64,000 nt of DNA, from the NCBI RefSeq assembly GCF_014334135.1, contig NZ_CP060497.1, positions 3,410,001-3,474,000 on the forward strand, read 5' to 3'. Positions 52,752-61,998 of this stretch are shown piece after piece. The position numbers were made by a program, and so were the translations under genes. Under the pieces are notes generated by a model. The model did no database searches. It was not told the origin of the DNA and worked only from the letters and a program-made list of their open reading frames with translations. The first letter of the stretch is position 1; every line of letters begins with the position of its first letter. Source of the stretch: Olivibacter sp. SDN3. Lineage in GTDB: Bacteria; Bacteroidota; Bacteroidia; Sphingobacteriales; Sphingobacteriaceae.

Positions 52752-55700
52752 GTGATAACAACACTTCTTAGTTTGGTAATGGCCTTAAATGCCGCTGTGT
52801 TTTATGAATTCAATGAAACACCTGGTTATCAAGTGTACAATTATACGTTAAAAGACGGCTTGGCATTTAACAATGTGAATGCAATTGTACAAGATAGCGT
52901 AGGTTTCATTTGGATAGCTACCGAAGATGGACTCAGCCGTTTTGATGGTAAGCACTTCAGGAATTTTAAATACGAGACGAGTAACCCGCACAGTCTGGCA
53001 GGTAATTATATACAGGATCTTTTCCTAGATCAAGAAGGCGTATTATGGTTGACTTCCAGAACGGGTATTAGCAAGTTTAACAGCCGGATTGAGTCTTTTG
53101 AGCACTATAATATATTAGGTGGAATAAAAGGCCACAATAAAATGGATGTGGGGGCCATTCACAGCAGTTTAAACCGAAATATACTTTGGGTGTCAGCTAA
53201 CGGTATGGGCGTCTACAAATTCAATAAAAACAACGGAGATTTCGATCGATATACAGTTGATAATTTGGGAGGTCTACGGTCTAATATGGTTACCCATAGC
53301 TTTGAAGATAGTTCGGGGCTGCTGTGGGTAGGGACTCAAGATCAGGGGCTTCATGTATTTCGTATACATGAAAAAGGCTTGGAATATTTGGACGTATATG
53401 AAAAGCTGATGGAAAATAACATGCACTTTACTGTGCACAATATTTTTGAAGATAGCTACCATCGGATTTTAATTGCTACTAATAAGGGTTTGTTGATATA
53501 TGATCCAATAACATATGCGCACCTTTGGATAAAAGGTACAACATATGGATTGCCAAATGATCGCTTCCTTTCTATAAAAACAGATCGTGAAGGGCAAGTT
53601 TATCTCGGTTTACAGGACGGTGGATTTTACAAGTTGGACTTCAGGAAGGAAGAAAATGGCAAGATCGATGTGCTGGGCTTTCGCGGTATAAATTGTGACG
53701 AATGGCTGCCGAAGGGTATTACAAAAAGATCGGTTTCAGCTCTTTTCTTTGATCGCGATCAGAACCTGTGGGCGGGGTCGTATGGTGATGGCATGTTTTT
53801 ATTGGCAAAACCAAAATATGCCTTTGTAAATTACCCAAAAACAAAGCTGTTGCCATCTAGCGGTGCTAAGGATATGCGCTTTTATGGGATGGCGGAAGAT
53901 CGTCATGGCAACTTATTCGTAGGAACAGATGGACATGGTTTGTTTATGCTCGACAAGCAGAATCATTTGCTTAAACATTTTAAAAAGGGAGATAAAAGTG
54001 GTATTACAGACAATGCCATTCTAGTAGGGTTTAAAGACCATCTACAACAGTTATGGTTTGGAACCTATAGTGGAGGTCTTGTCTTGTATGATACTGAAAA
54101 ACATACATTTAAGAATTATATAAATCATTCGAAAGCTGTTGGATCACTGGGAGCCAATGATGTCCGGGTTATTTATGAAGATCGCAAACACCAACTCTGG
54201 ATAGGAACGAACGGAGGAGGCTTACATAAACTAAATAGATCAACGGATAGGTTTACGCAATATGCGCAGCACAATAGCACGATCCCATCCAATGACATCA
54301 GGTCTATTACTGAAGATAGAAAGGGAAATCTTATTATTGGAACTTATGGTGCCGGTATTACGTATTTTGACCAAGGGAAAGAACAATTTACACCTTATTT
54401 TGCTGAAAAAGAGTTGTATAGCCGCTTAAATGCGGAGGTGATATTTGATATGAAGATTCGGAGCGATGGCAAATTATTGGTTGCTACTGAGGCAAATGGA
54501 CTTTTAGTTTGCGATATGGAAGCAAGGCGTATCATCCGATCATATCATAATAAGAACAGCTTGGTAAGTAATACCATTTTCTCAATCGTAGAAGATAATG
54601 CAGAAAATTGTTGGCTGAGTACAAACAAAGGGCTTACACAGATTAACAAGACGACCGGAAATGTGCATAATTATGGTTCGTTGACCGGGCTCCAACCAGG
54701 TATTTTTAATCCAAAGTCTGCGCATTACAGTGCCCTAAGAAATCAACTGTTTTTTGGAGGAACCGGGGGATTGACTTATTTTGATCCTTTAGCGCTGGAA
54801 ACAAAAGAAAGTGTCGGACCTATCGTTTTTACAGGTTTGGAAGTATTTGGAAAGGAAGTTATAATTGACGGGGAAAATGAGAAAGCTATACTTAATAGAC
54901 CGATAAATGACACCAAGAGTATTGTTTTAAATCCTGATCAATCCACCTTTACCTTGCATTATGCATCGTTGGATTTCGGTATGTCGGGCGAAAACAGATT
55001 TGCCTACAAACTAAGGGGTTTGGAAGAGGAATGGAATTTTGTGCATGATGGTCAATCGGCAACTTATCATTATTTAGCACCGGGGAATTATACTTTTGAA
55101 GTTGCGATGGAACATGCGGGTGTTGTCATCACGGAAAACCTCAAACATCTGCAGATCAAAGTGCTCCCGCCTTGGTATAAGACTTGGTGGGCATATGGCC
55201 TATACCTATGCTTGACCTGTGGGCTTATTCTGATTTATCAACGTTATAGAAGGCAACAGCGGGAACTCGAATACCAATTGAAATGGAGTCAATTGGAGCA
55301 TGAAAAGGATAAAGAGCTGAGCACACTTAAGCTCAATTTTTATACGCGCCTGTCGCATGAATTTAGATCTACATTAACCTTAATATTAAACCCGGTAAAA
55401 GATCTATTGCAAAATAGCGGTGTGCAACAACAAATGGCACCTTCGTTAAATACACTTTACGTCAATACAAATCGATTGTTACGGCTTTCCAACCAAGCCT
55501 TAACATTAAGGTCAAATCATGAAGAGCGGCTTGTAGAAGAAGACATAGATATGGTATTATTGGCTAAAGAGGTGTTGAATTGTTTTGAGCATCAGGCGAA
55601 ACAAAATGGAATTGACCTCGTATTTCAAACCGAGACCCCCGGTATGATGGTTTATGCGGATCTGGAAAAAATGGAAATCATTCTTTTTAACCTTATTTTT

Positions 55701-56915
55701 AATGCTATTAAATTTACTGAGAAAGGTTGGATAAGGGTTGTATTAGGTCAAAAGGAAGACCTGATTTTGTCACTGGATATAGAAGATAGCGGCTGTGGTA
55801 TCGATAAGAAGTTGGGAGATAAGTTGTTTGATCAATTCGTGCATCATGAAGTGCAGGGGCAAGGTCAAAGGAGGGGGCTGGGCTTTGGTGTGGGACTGTG
55901 GATGGTGAAATCTTTTGTAGAGATGCATCGGGGAACGATCACTTATCGGAGCGAGCAAGGGAAAGGGACTTGTTTTCACCTGGAAATGCCGATTAGACAG
56001 TATACCAAAACCTCGGATCCATCGATGGCACACGCAATAGCGGACGAGCAGTCTGCCGTGGAACAAATCTTTGAACCAAGCTACGCATCGATAGCTCAAG
56101 CCACAAAAGCTACCGGAGTGCGGTTTTCGACGATGAAAATGTTAGTAGTAGACGACGACAAAGAGATGACGGCCTTTCTCCAGGATATTTTTACCCCGTC
56201 TTTTGACGTGATAAAAGCGCAGGAGGTTAATGAAGCACTTAGGGTTATAGATAATGTTATACCGGATATTATCTTGTGTGATGTGATGATGAATCATAGT
56301 AACGGTATGGAATTATGTAGGTTTTTGAAGAATGATAATCATTTGAAGCATATTCCTATTATACTGCTTACCGCTATGCAAAGTCTGGAAACACAGTTGA
56401 GTGGATTCCAAAGCGGAGCTGATGATTACGTGATGAAACCTTTTGATAAGGAAGTTTTAAGTGCAAAAGTGGAAAGTTTGATCAAGACACGAAGTAACCT
56501 TAAAGACTATTTCTATAATAGTATAACGCAAAACCTGGCTTATCATAAGATAACACCGGAAGAGAAGCAGCTTTTGGAGAAATGTGTAAAGCTAATAGAA
56601 AGCCATATGGAGGATAGTGATTTTAATGTTCATAAGCTGGCTTCCTTGTGCAGGATGACGTATGCCACATTGACGAACCATATAAAAGAGGTTACGGGCA
56701 TGACCTTGAATGCCTTGATTAGGTTTATTCGCTTGCAGCAGGCAGCTAGATTGTTATTGGACAGTGATGCTACGATTTATGAAGTAGCAGATAAAGTAGG
56801 TTTTCGCGACTTGAAATATTTTAGAGAGCAATTTACCAAACAGTATCAAATGACGCCTTCGTCCTATATTAAAAAGTATCGTCAACCTTTTCATAACATT
56901 TATCATCCCAATTAA
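52752..56915 (+). CDS. Hybrid two-component system protein (HTCS), fused sensor and regulator
   Basis: A 1387-residue fusion. Short signal, two propellers of sensor repeats (VGFIWIATEDGLSRFDGKHF, LWIGTNGGGLHKLNRSTDRF), Y_Y_Y domain at about 735-800, transmembrane helix at about 810-830, HisKA with His869, ATPase domain (N box NLIFNAIKFTEKG), receiver with Asp1177 (ILCDVMMN) and Lys1229 (VMKPFD), and C-terminal AraC domain. The H-box reads SHEFRSTLTLI, without the Pro normally found two residues after the Arg (HEFRTPL), which is unusual. GTG 52752 is the start. It probably controls the susC/D/GH2 operon that follows. Confidence 0.93.
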   Translation: MITTLLSLVMALNAAVFYEFNETPGYQVYNYTLKDGLAFNNVNAIVQDSVGFIWIATEDGLSRFDGKHFRNFKYETSNPHSLAGNYIQDLFLDQEGVLWLTSRTGISKFNSRIESFEHYNILGGIKGHNKMDVGAIHSSLNRNILWVSANGMGVYKFNKNNGDFDRYTVDNLGGLRSNMVTHSFEDSSGLLWVGTQDQGLHVFRIHEKGLEYLDVYEKLMENNMHFTVHNIFEDSYHRILIATNKGLLIYDPITYAHLWIKGTTYGLPNDRFLSIKTDREGQVYLGLQDGGFYKLDFRKEENGKIDVLGFRGINCDEWLPKGITKRSVSALFFDRDQNLWAGSYGDGMFLLAKPKYAFVNYPKTKLLPSSGAKDMRFYGMAEDRHGNLFVGTDGHGLFMLDKQNHLLKHFKKGDKSGITDNAILVGFKDHLQQLWFGTYSGGLVLYDTEKHTFKNYINHSKAVGSLGANDVRVIYEDRKHQLWIGTNGGGLHKLNRSTDRFTQYAQHNSTIPSNDIRSITEDRKGNLIIGTYGAGITYFDQGKEQFTPYFAEKELYSRLNAEVIFDMKIRSDGKLLVATEANGLLVCDMEARRIIRSYHNKNSLVSNTIFSIVEDNAENCWLSTNKGLTQINKTTGNVHNYGSLTGLQPGIFNPKSAHYSALRNQLFFGGTGGLTYFDPLALETKESVGPIVFTGLEVFGKEVIIDGENEKAILNRPINDTKSIVLNPDQSTFTLHYASLDFGMSGENRFAYKLRGLEEEWNFVHDGQSATYHYLAPGNYTFEVAMEHAGVVITENLKHLQIKVLPPWYKTWWAYGLYLCLTCGLILIYQRYRRQQRELEYQLKWSQLEHEKDKELSTLKLNFYTRLSHEFRSTLTLILNPVKDLLQNSGVQQQMAPSLNTLYVNTNRLLRLSNQALTLRSNHEERLVEEDIDMVLLAKEVLNCFEHQAKQNGIDLVFQTETPGMMVYADLEKMEIILFNLIFNAIKFTEKGWIRVVLGQKEDLILSLDIEDSGCGIDKKLGDKLFDQFVHHEVQGQGQRRGLGFGVGLWMVKSFVEMHRGTITYRSEQGKGTCFHLEMPIRQYTKTSDPSMAHAIADEQSAVEQIFEPSYASIAQATKATGVRFSTMKMLVVDDDKEMTAFLQDIFTPSFDVIKAQEVNEALRVIDNVIPDIILCDVMMNHSNGMELCRFLKNDNHLKHIPIILLTAMQSLETQLSGFQSGADDYVMKPFDKEVLSAKVESLIKTRSNLKDYFYNSITQNLAYHKITPEEKQLLEKCVKLIESHMEDSDFNVHKLASLCRMTYATLTNHIKEVTGMTLNALIRFIRLQQAARLLLDSDATIYEVADKVGFRDLKYFREQFTKQYQMTPSSYIKKYRQPFHNIYHPN

Positions 56916-57079
56916 AAGTAAAAAGAAGTTTACCCCCACATTTTTTTGATTTTACCCCTCACTCGTATTAGGTGTACAAGCGAGATTTGTACCCTGTGAA
57001 CCAATTAGGCTAATGAATGGTAGATAGGTGTTTAACGTACAATACCATTTAAATGCTGATCAATTTAACCAAAAAAAAC

Positions 57080-60000
57080 ATGGACAATTTTTGTGGATTT
57101 AGGAAGGCATTGATTTGTTTGAGATGCCTGATGGTGTACCCGTTTATCTTGGGGGGTATCTGTTTTTTTTCTATTGCTTTGGCCAATGAAAAGGACGCTG
57201 CTCCACAACAGCGACAGCAAACTGTCTCGGGAAGAGTGAGCGACCGAAATGGACAACCGTTAATAGGGGTAAGTGTGCGGGTAAAGGAAGGAGCTGGAGG
57301 AACAAGTACGGACGATCAAGGGAAGTATGCTTTACAGGTTTCATCAGAAGAGGCTTCTTTGATATTCAGTTATATTGGATATCATAGTAAAGAAATTCCA
57401 ATAACAGGGCAGCAATCGATCGATGTGATACTGGAAGAGGATGCGCAGGCGTTGGGTGAGGTAGTGGTAGTGGGATACGGTACGCAGAAGAGAGCTACGG
57501 TTACTGGATCGGTATCGGAGGTAAGAGGTGCCGATATCGTAAAAAGCCCGCAGCCCAACGTGTCTAACTCTTTGGCGGGCAGATTCTCTGGTCTTGTTGC
57601 TACAAATCGGGGAGGTGAACCAGGTTACGATGGCTCCCAAATCAGGATCCGTGGTGCATCAACCACCGGGAGTACGGATGTGCTGGTGGTGGTTGACGGT
57701 GTGCCTGGCCAGGTGGGCGGATTGGAACGTTTAGACCCTAATGATATTGAAAGCATCAGTGTATTGAAAGATGCATCCGCAGCGGTATACGGAAGTCGGG
57801 CAGCAAATGGAGTGATTTTGGTCACTACCAAAAAAGGAACCATGGGTAAACCTACTGTGTCTTATAGCTTCAATCAAGGTTTTTCTTCACCTACCAGGTT
57901 GCCACGGATGGCCGATGCAGCTACTTATGCAACTTTAAGAAATGAAATAAGCTATTATGGTAATCCAAACGGTGGGTTGAACCAGTTTTATTCAGAAGAG
58001 GAAATAGAACGCTTTAGAACAGGATCAGATCCCGAACGTTATCCCAACACGAACTGGCAAAAGGAAGCATTGGCTAGTACTGCCTTGCAAAATCAGCATA
58101 ATTTGTCGGTTAACGGTGGTACGGAAACAACAAAATATTTCGTATCTGCTGGAACACTTTCACAAGACGGAATTTTTCGGAATGGTGTTACGAACTTTAA
58201 GCAGTATAATTTCCGTTCCAATATTGATTTTGACGTAACCGAACGTTTTAAAGTGGGCTTATCTGCCGCAGGGCGGGAGGAAAAACGTAAATTTCCTACC
58301 GTCGGTGCAGGTGATATTTTCCGTAATATCTACCGAGCTTACCCAACGGTATTAGCGCGATACGCCAATGGTCTACCATCTACCGGCATCGAGAACAACA
58401 ATCCGGTGATGATGGTGACGGATGCAGGAGGTATCAATGAGAACCCTACACTTGTTTTCAACGGCATACTGAGGGCTTCCTACGATTTACCCTTTTTGGA
58501 TGGCTTGATGTTGGATGGATTCTTGGCTATCGACCGTTCGCAGGAGTCTGGGAAGAATTTTATAACGCCTTATCTAGTATACGGATACAATGCAGCGAAT
58601 GATGAGTATGAACCACGCACAGTAGGTGAACCTAGGGCACAGCTTGAGCAGTTTCAAGAAAATACATCACTTACCACCGCACATATTAAACTTAATTATG
58701 AGCGTAGTTTTGGTGACCATAATGTTGGTGCCTTTGCTGCTTATGAGCAGGCAGAGCGTAAGTTATCGCAATTTGAAGCAGGTAGAAGAAATTTTCCGTC
58801 ATCACTGACGCCAGAGTTATCGCAAGGAGGAACAGCTCTCGAAGACCGTACAAATGCAGGATTTAGCTGGAGGGAAAGTCGGACTAGTTTTATTAGCCGG
58901 GTAAATTATAATTACAAAGAAAAATATCTGGTGGAGGCACAATTACGTGTAGATGGATCGTCTATATTCCCCAAGGATAGTAGGTTCGGTTATTTTCCCG
59001 GTATTTCTGCTGGATGGAGAATATCGGAAGAAGGATGGTTCAAGGATAGGATCTCTTTTTTTGATGATCTGAAGATTCGGGCTTCCTATGGTGAACTCGG
59101 TGGAGACAATGTAGGGGCAAACCAATTCATCAATAACTATGTGTTTAATAGTGTTTATACTTTGGGCGACGGTCTTTATCCAGGTATCGACCTGGAAAAG
59201 CTGGCAAATCCCAGCATCACTTGGGAGGTCTCGAAGAAAACTGATCTAGGGTTCAATGCGCAGTTTCTGAATAAATTCAATATGGAGTTTATCTACTTTA
59301 TGGAAAATAGGTCGCGCATTCTCTTACCTAGAAACGCATCCATTCCGGGAAGTACGGGGATTGTAAACCCTATCGAGAACGATAATACGGTTCCTTTAGT
59401 GCCTTCTGAAAATATCGGTAGAGTAGATAACAGAGGTTTGGAAGCTACCTTAGGCTATACGCATACCGGAAATGTGAGTTTTGGAATAGCAGGAAATGTA
59501 ACTTATGTGAAAAGTAATGTGGTATTTCGTGACGAATCGCCAGCAGTGTTGCCTTATCAAAGCCTTACCGGAAGACCTTTAAACACAGATCTTCTATATC
59601 GGACCCTTGGAATTTTCCGTAATCAGGAAGATTTGGATAATTATCCGCACGTGCCCGGCGCTAAAGTGGGCGATTTGATTTTTGAAGATTATAATCAGGA
59701 TGGAGCGATAACGGCTGATGATATGGTGCGGACAGATCTAGGAAATATTCCGCAGCTTACTTTCGGTCTGAACCTTACCGCTTCTTGGAAAAACTTTGAT
59801 TTTTCTGCGGTACTCGCAGGTCAGGGAAAAGTTAGGCAATATATTTTAGCTGAAGCAGGAACTGTGGGTAATTTCTACCGCACCTGGGCAGACAATCGCT
59901 GGAGCCCTACTCAACCGGATGGTACCTACCCAAGGGTAGATGAACGGGCTTCATCAGCAATTAGTGGAGGCTTGTACCGCAACGATTTTTGGCTCTTCAA

Positions 60001-60220
60001 TACCGCTTTCCTCCGTTTGAAAAATATCGAATTGGGCTACAATTTACCTGGAAATCTCCTGGAAAAGATAGGGATCAGCTCCTTACGGGTGTTTGCTAAT
60101 GGATTTAATTTGTTCACCGTAACCAAATTAAAAGACTTTGATCCCGAGGGAGATAGCCAGAGCGGACAGTTCTATCCGCAACAGCGTATTATTAACCTAG
60201 GGGCCAATGTTCGTTTTTAA
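57080..60220 (+). CDS. SusC/RagA TonB-linked outer-membrane receptor
   Basis: About 1046 residues. Signal peptide (LMVYPFILGGICFFSIALA), carboxypeptidase-regulatory-like domain (VSGRVSDRNGQPLIGVSVRV), TonB-box region (VVVVGYGTQKRATVTGSVSEV), plug (SLAGRFSGLVATNRGGEPG, VVVDGVPGQ, SVLKDASAAVYGSRAANGV) and a barrel ending RIINLGANVRF. ATG 57080 has an A-rich leader; ATG 57053 is an alternative. Together with the next gene it forms the outer-membrane import complex of the third PUL. Confidence 0.94.
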   Translation: MDNFCGFRKALICLRCLMVYPFILGGICFFSIALANEKDAAPQQRQQTVSGRVSDRNGQPLIGVSVRVKEGAGGTSTDDQGKYALQVSSEEASLIFSYIGYHSKEIPITGQQSIDVILEEDAQALGEVVVVGYGTQKRATVTGSVSEVRGADIVKSPQPNVSNSLAGRFSGLVATNRGGEPGYDGSQIRIRGASTTGSTDVLVVVDGVPGQVGGLERLDPNDIESISVLKDASAAVYGSRAANGVILVTTKKGTMGKPTVSYSFNQGFSSPTRLPRMADAATYATLRNEISYYGNPNGGLNQFYSEEEIERFRTGSDPERYPNTNWQKEALASTALQNQHNLSVNGGTETTKYFVSAGTLSQDGIFRNGVTNFKQYNFRSNIDFDVTERFKVGLSAAGREEKRKFPTVGAGDIFRNIYRAYPTVLARYANGLPSTGIENNNPVMMVTDAGGINENPTLVFNGILRASYDLPFLDGLMLDGFLAIDRSQESGKNFITPYLVYGYNAANDEYEPRTVGEPRAQLEQFQENTSLTTAHIKLNYERSFGDHNVGAFAAYEQAERKLSQFEAGRRNFPSSLTPELSQGGTALEDRTNAGFSWRESRTSFISRVNYNYKEKYLVEAQLRVDGSSIFPKDSRFGYFPGISAGWRISEEGWFKDRISFFDDLKIRASYGELGGDNVGANQFINNYVFNSVYTLGDGLYPGIDLEKLANPSITWEVSKKTDLGFNAQFLNKFNMEFIYFMENRSRILLPRNASIPGSTGIVNPIENDNTVPLVPSENIGRVDNRGLEATLGYTHTGNVSFGIAGNVTYVKSNVVFRDESPAVLPYQSLTGRPLNTDLLYRTLGIFRNQEDLDNYPHVPGAKVGDLIFEDYNQDGAITADDMVRTDLGNIPQLTFGLNLTASWKNFDFSAVLAGQGKVRQYILAEAGTVGNFYRTWADNRWSPTQPDGTYPRVDERASSAISGGLYRNDFWLFNTAFLRLKNIELGYNLPGNLLEKIGISSLRVFANGFNLFTVTKLKDFDPEGDSQSGQFYPQQRIINLGANVRF

Positions 60221-60248
60221 GGATCTATATTATAGAAAGGGTAAAATC

Positions 60249-61949
60249 ATGAAGAAAGTCAATATATTTTATTTAGTGTTTTTAAATGTTGCCACATTAT
60301 CCATAACTTCCTGTAAAAAAGATTTTCTGGATGTTGTGCCAACTGATCGGGTTTCTGATGCGGCCGTTTTGGCGGATTCTGTGCTTTTTGAAGCTTTCGT
60401 TGTCAATCGGTACATGGGTGTACAGCTCACGGATAAGGAGGCGGAAGGTACGCCCCCAGGCTTTGGTAGGGGTTTCGAATATGCGATGTGGTCGTCATTA
60501 ACCGACGAGTCTGTGTACAATAATGATGATAATACATGGATTTTGCAGCGTGGACAACTTTCTCCGGAGAATGTTGGTATTGCCGGAACCTTTTGGAAGA
60601 GAAGCTACCGCAGCATAAGGGAATGTAATTTTGCATTAGCAAATATCCATGATGTACCCATGAGCCAGCCACACAAGGATATGCTTATTGCGGAGCTAAA
60701 GTTCATCAGAGCTTTCCGTTACCATGACCTTATCCGTAATTACGGCGGCGTGGTGTTACTTGGTGATGAGGTTTATGAGTTGAACGATGATTTCAGTGAA
60801 GCAACACTGTTCCAACGCGCAGACATCGCAACTTGTATGAACTATGTACTTACACAATTGGATGAAGCTTCAGCAGGTTTACCTGCTGTCAATGACAACA
60901 ACTGGTTAAGGGGGCGTGCAACCCAAGGGGCAGCGCTTGCACTCAAAGCTAGGTTAAGCTTATATGCTGCCAGTTCTTTGTATGCAACAGGTACTTGGGA
61001 AGATGCGGTAAATGCAGCTGTTGATGTAATGGCATTGAATCAATACCGTATTTCACAAAATGGCTATCGGGAGTTATTTAGAAAGACAGCAAATGATAAT
61101 GAAATCATTTTTGCCCGGTATTATACGATCGGTGCGCGGCATGTTCCTATGGAGATAGCCAATGGCCCCAACGGCTACGACGGATGGGGAGGAAATGTGC
61201 CGCTTCAAAACTTGGTAGATGCTTACTTGATGAATAACGGGCGTCCAATTACCGACCCAACCTCGGGATACGATCCACAGAATCCTTATGAGAACAGAGA
61301 TCCGCGATTCTACCAAACAATTCTTTACAATGGAGCAAGTTATCGTGGGCGACAAGTGGAGACCTTTGTTCCGGGCGGACGTGATAGTAGGGAAGGACCG
61401 TCTAATTGGAATACCAGTAGGACGGGATATTACCTGGCCAAGTTTGTTGATGAAGACATGCCGATTAATAACCCTTGGAACATAGCAGGGCTGCAGCCTT
61501 GGATTTATTTCCGATATGCAGAAATTTTATTAAATTTTGCCGAAGCGGCCAATGAAGTTGGCGGGCCTGAAGCGGTTCCTGCGGGTGCAACAATGTCGGC
61601 TAGAGACGCCATCAATCAGCTTAGAAGCAGGACAGGGGTGGAGATGCCGGAAGTTCCCGCTGGTTTGTCAGCTGACGCATTTAGAGAGATTGTTCGTAAC
61701 GAGAGGCAGATAGAGTTGGCCTTTGAGGAGCATCGTTTTTATGATGTTAGAAGGTGGAGAATAGCCGAACAGACCGAGAATGAACCAGCATACGGTATAG
61801 AAATAACCCGCAGTGGAAACTCGTTGAGCTATGAGCGGAAAGTTGCTTTGGATGGTAGGCGATTTCTTCCGCAACATTATTGGCTGCCTATACCAAGAGA
61901 GGAGATTCAGGCATCCAATAATCAATTGGAGCAGAACCCGGGTTATTAG
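60249..61949 (+). CDS. SusD/RagB-family glycan-binding lipoprotein
   Basis: About 566 residues. Signal with lipobox ending at Cys (LSITSC), mature start KKDFLDVVPTDRVSD. Repeats with AELKFIRAFRYHDLIRNYGGVVLL, and the C-terminal ERQIELAFEEHRFYDVRRWRIAEQ, closing with IPREEIQASNNQLEQNPGY. ATG 60249 gives a normal signal; the longer reading from 60207 overlaps the SusC end. Partner of the SusC before it. Confidence 0.93.
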   Translation: MKKVNIFYLVFLNVATLSITSCKKDFLDVVPTDRVSDAAVLADSVLFEAFVVNRYMGVQLTDKEAEGTPPGFGRGFEYAMWSSLTDESVYNNDDNTWILQRGQLSPENVGIAGTFWKRSYRSIRECNFALANIHDVPMSQPHKDMLIAELKFIRAFRYHDLIRNYGGVVLLGDEVYELNDDFSEATLFQRADIATCMNYVLTQLDEASAGLPAVNDNNWLRGRATQGAALALKARLSLYAASSLYATGTWEDAVNAAVDVMALNQYRISQNGYRELFRKTANDNEIIFARYYTIGARHVPMEIANGPNGYDGWGGNVPLQNLVDAYLMNNGRPITDPTSGYDPQNPYENRDPRFYQTILYNGASYRGRQVETFVPGGRDSREGPSNWNTSRTGYYLAKFVDEDMPINNPWNIAGLQPWIYFRYAEILLNFAEAANEVGGPEAVPAGATMSARDAINQLRSRTGVEMPEVPAGLSADAFREIVRNERQIELAFEEHRFYDVRRWRIAEQTENEPAYGIEITRSGNSLSYERKVALDGRRFLPQHYWLPIPREEIQASNNQLEQNPGY

Positions 61950-61998
61950 CATAATCCAGCAATACTAATAGAACTATACGACCATACTATTAATTACG

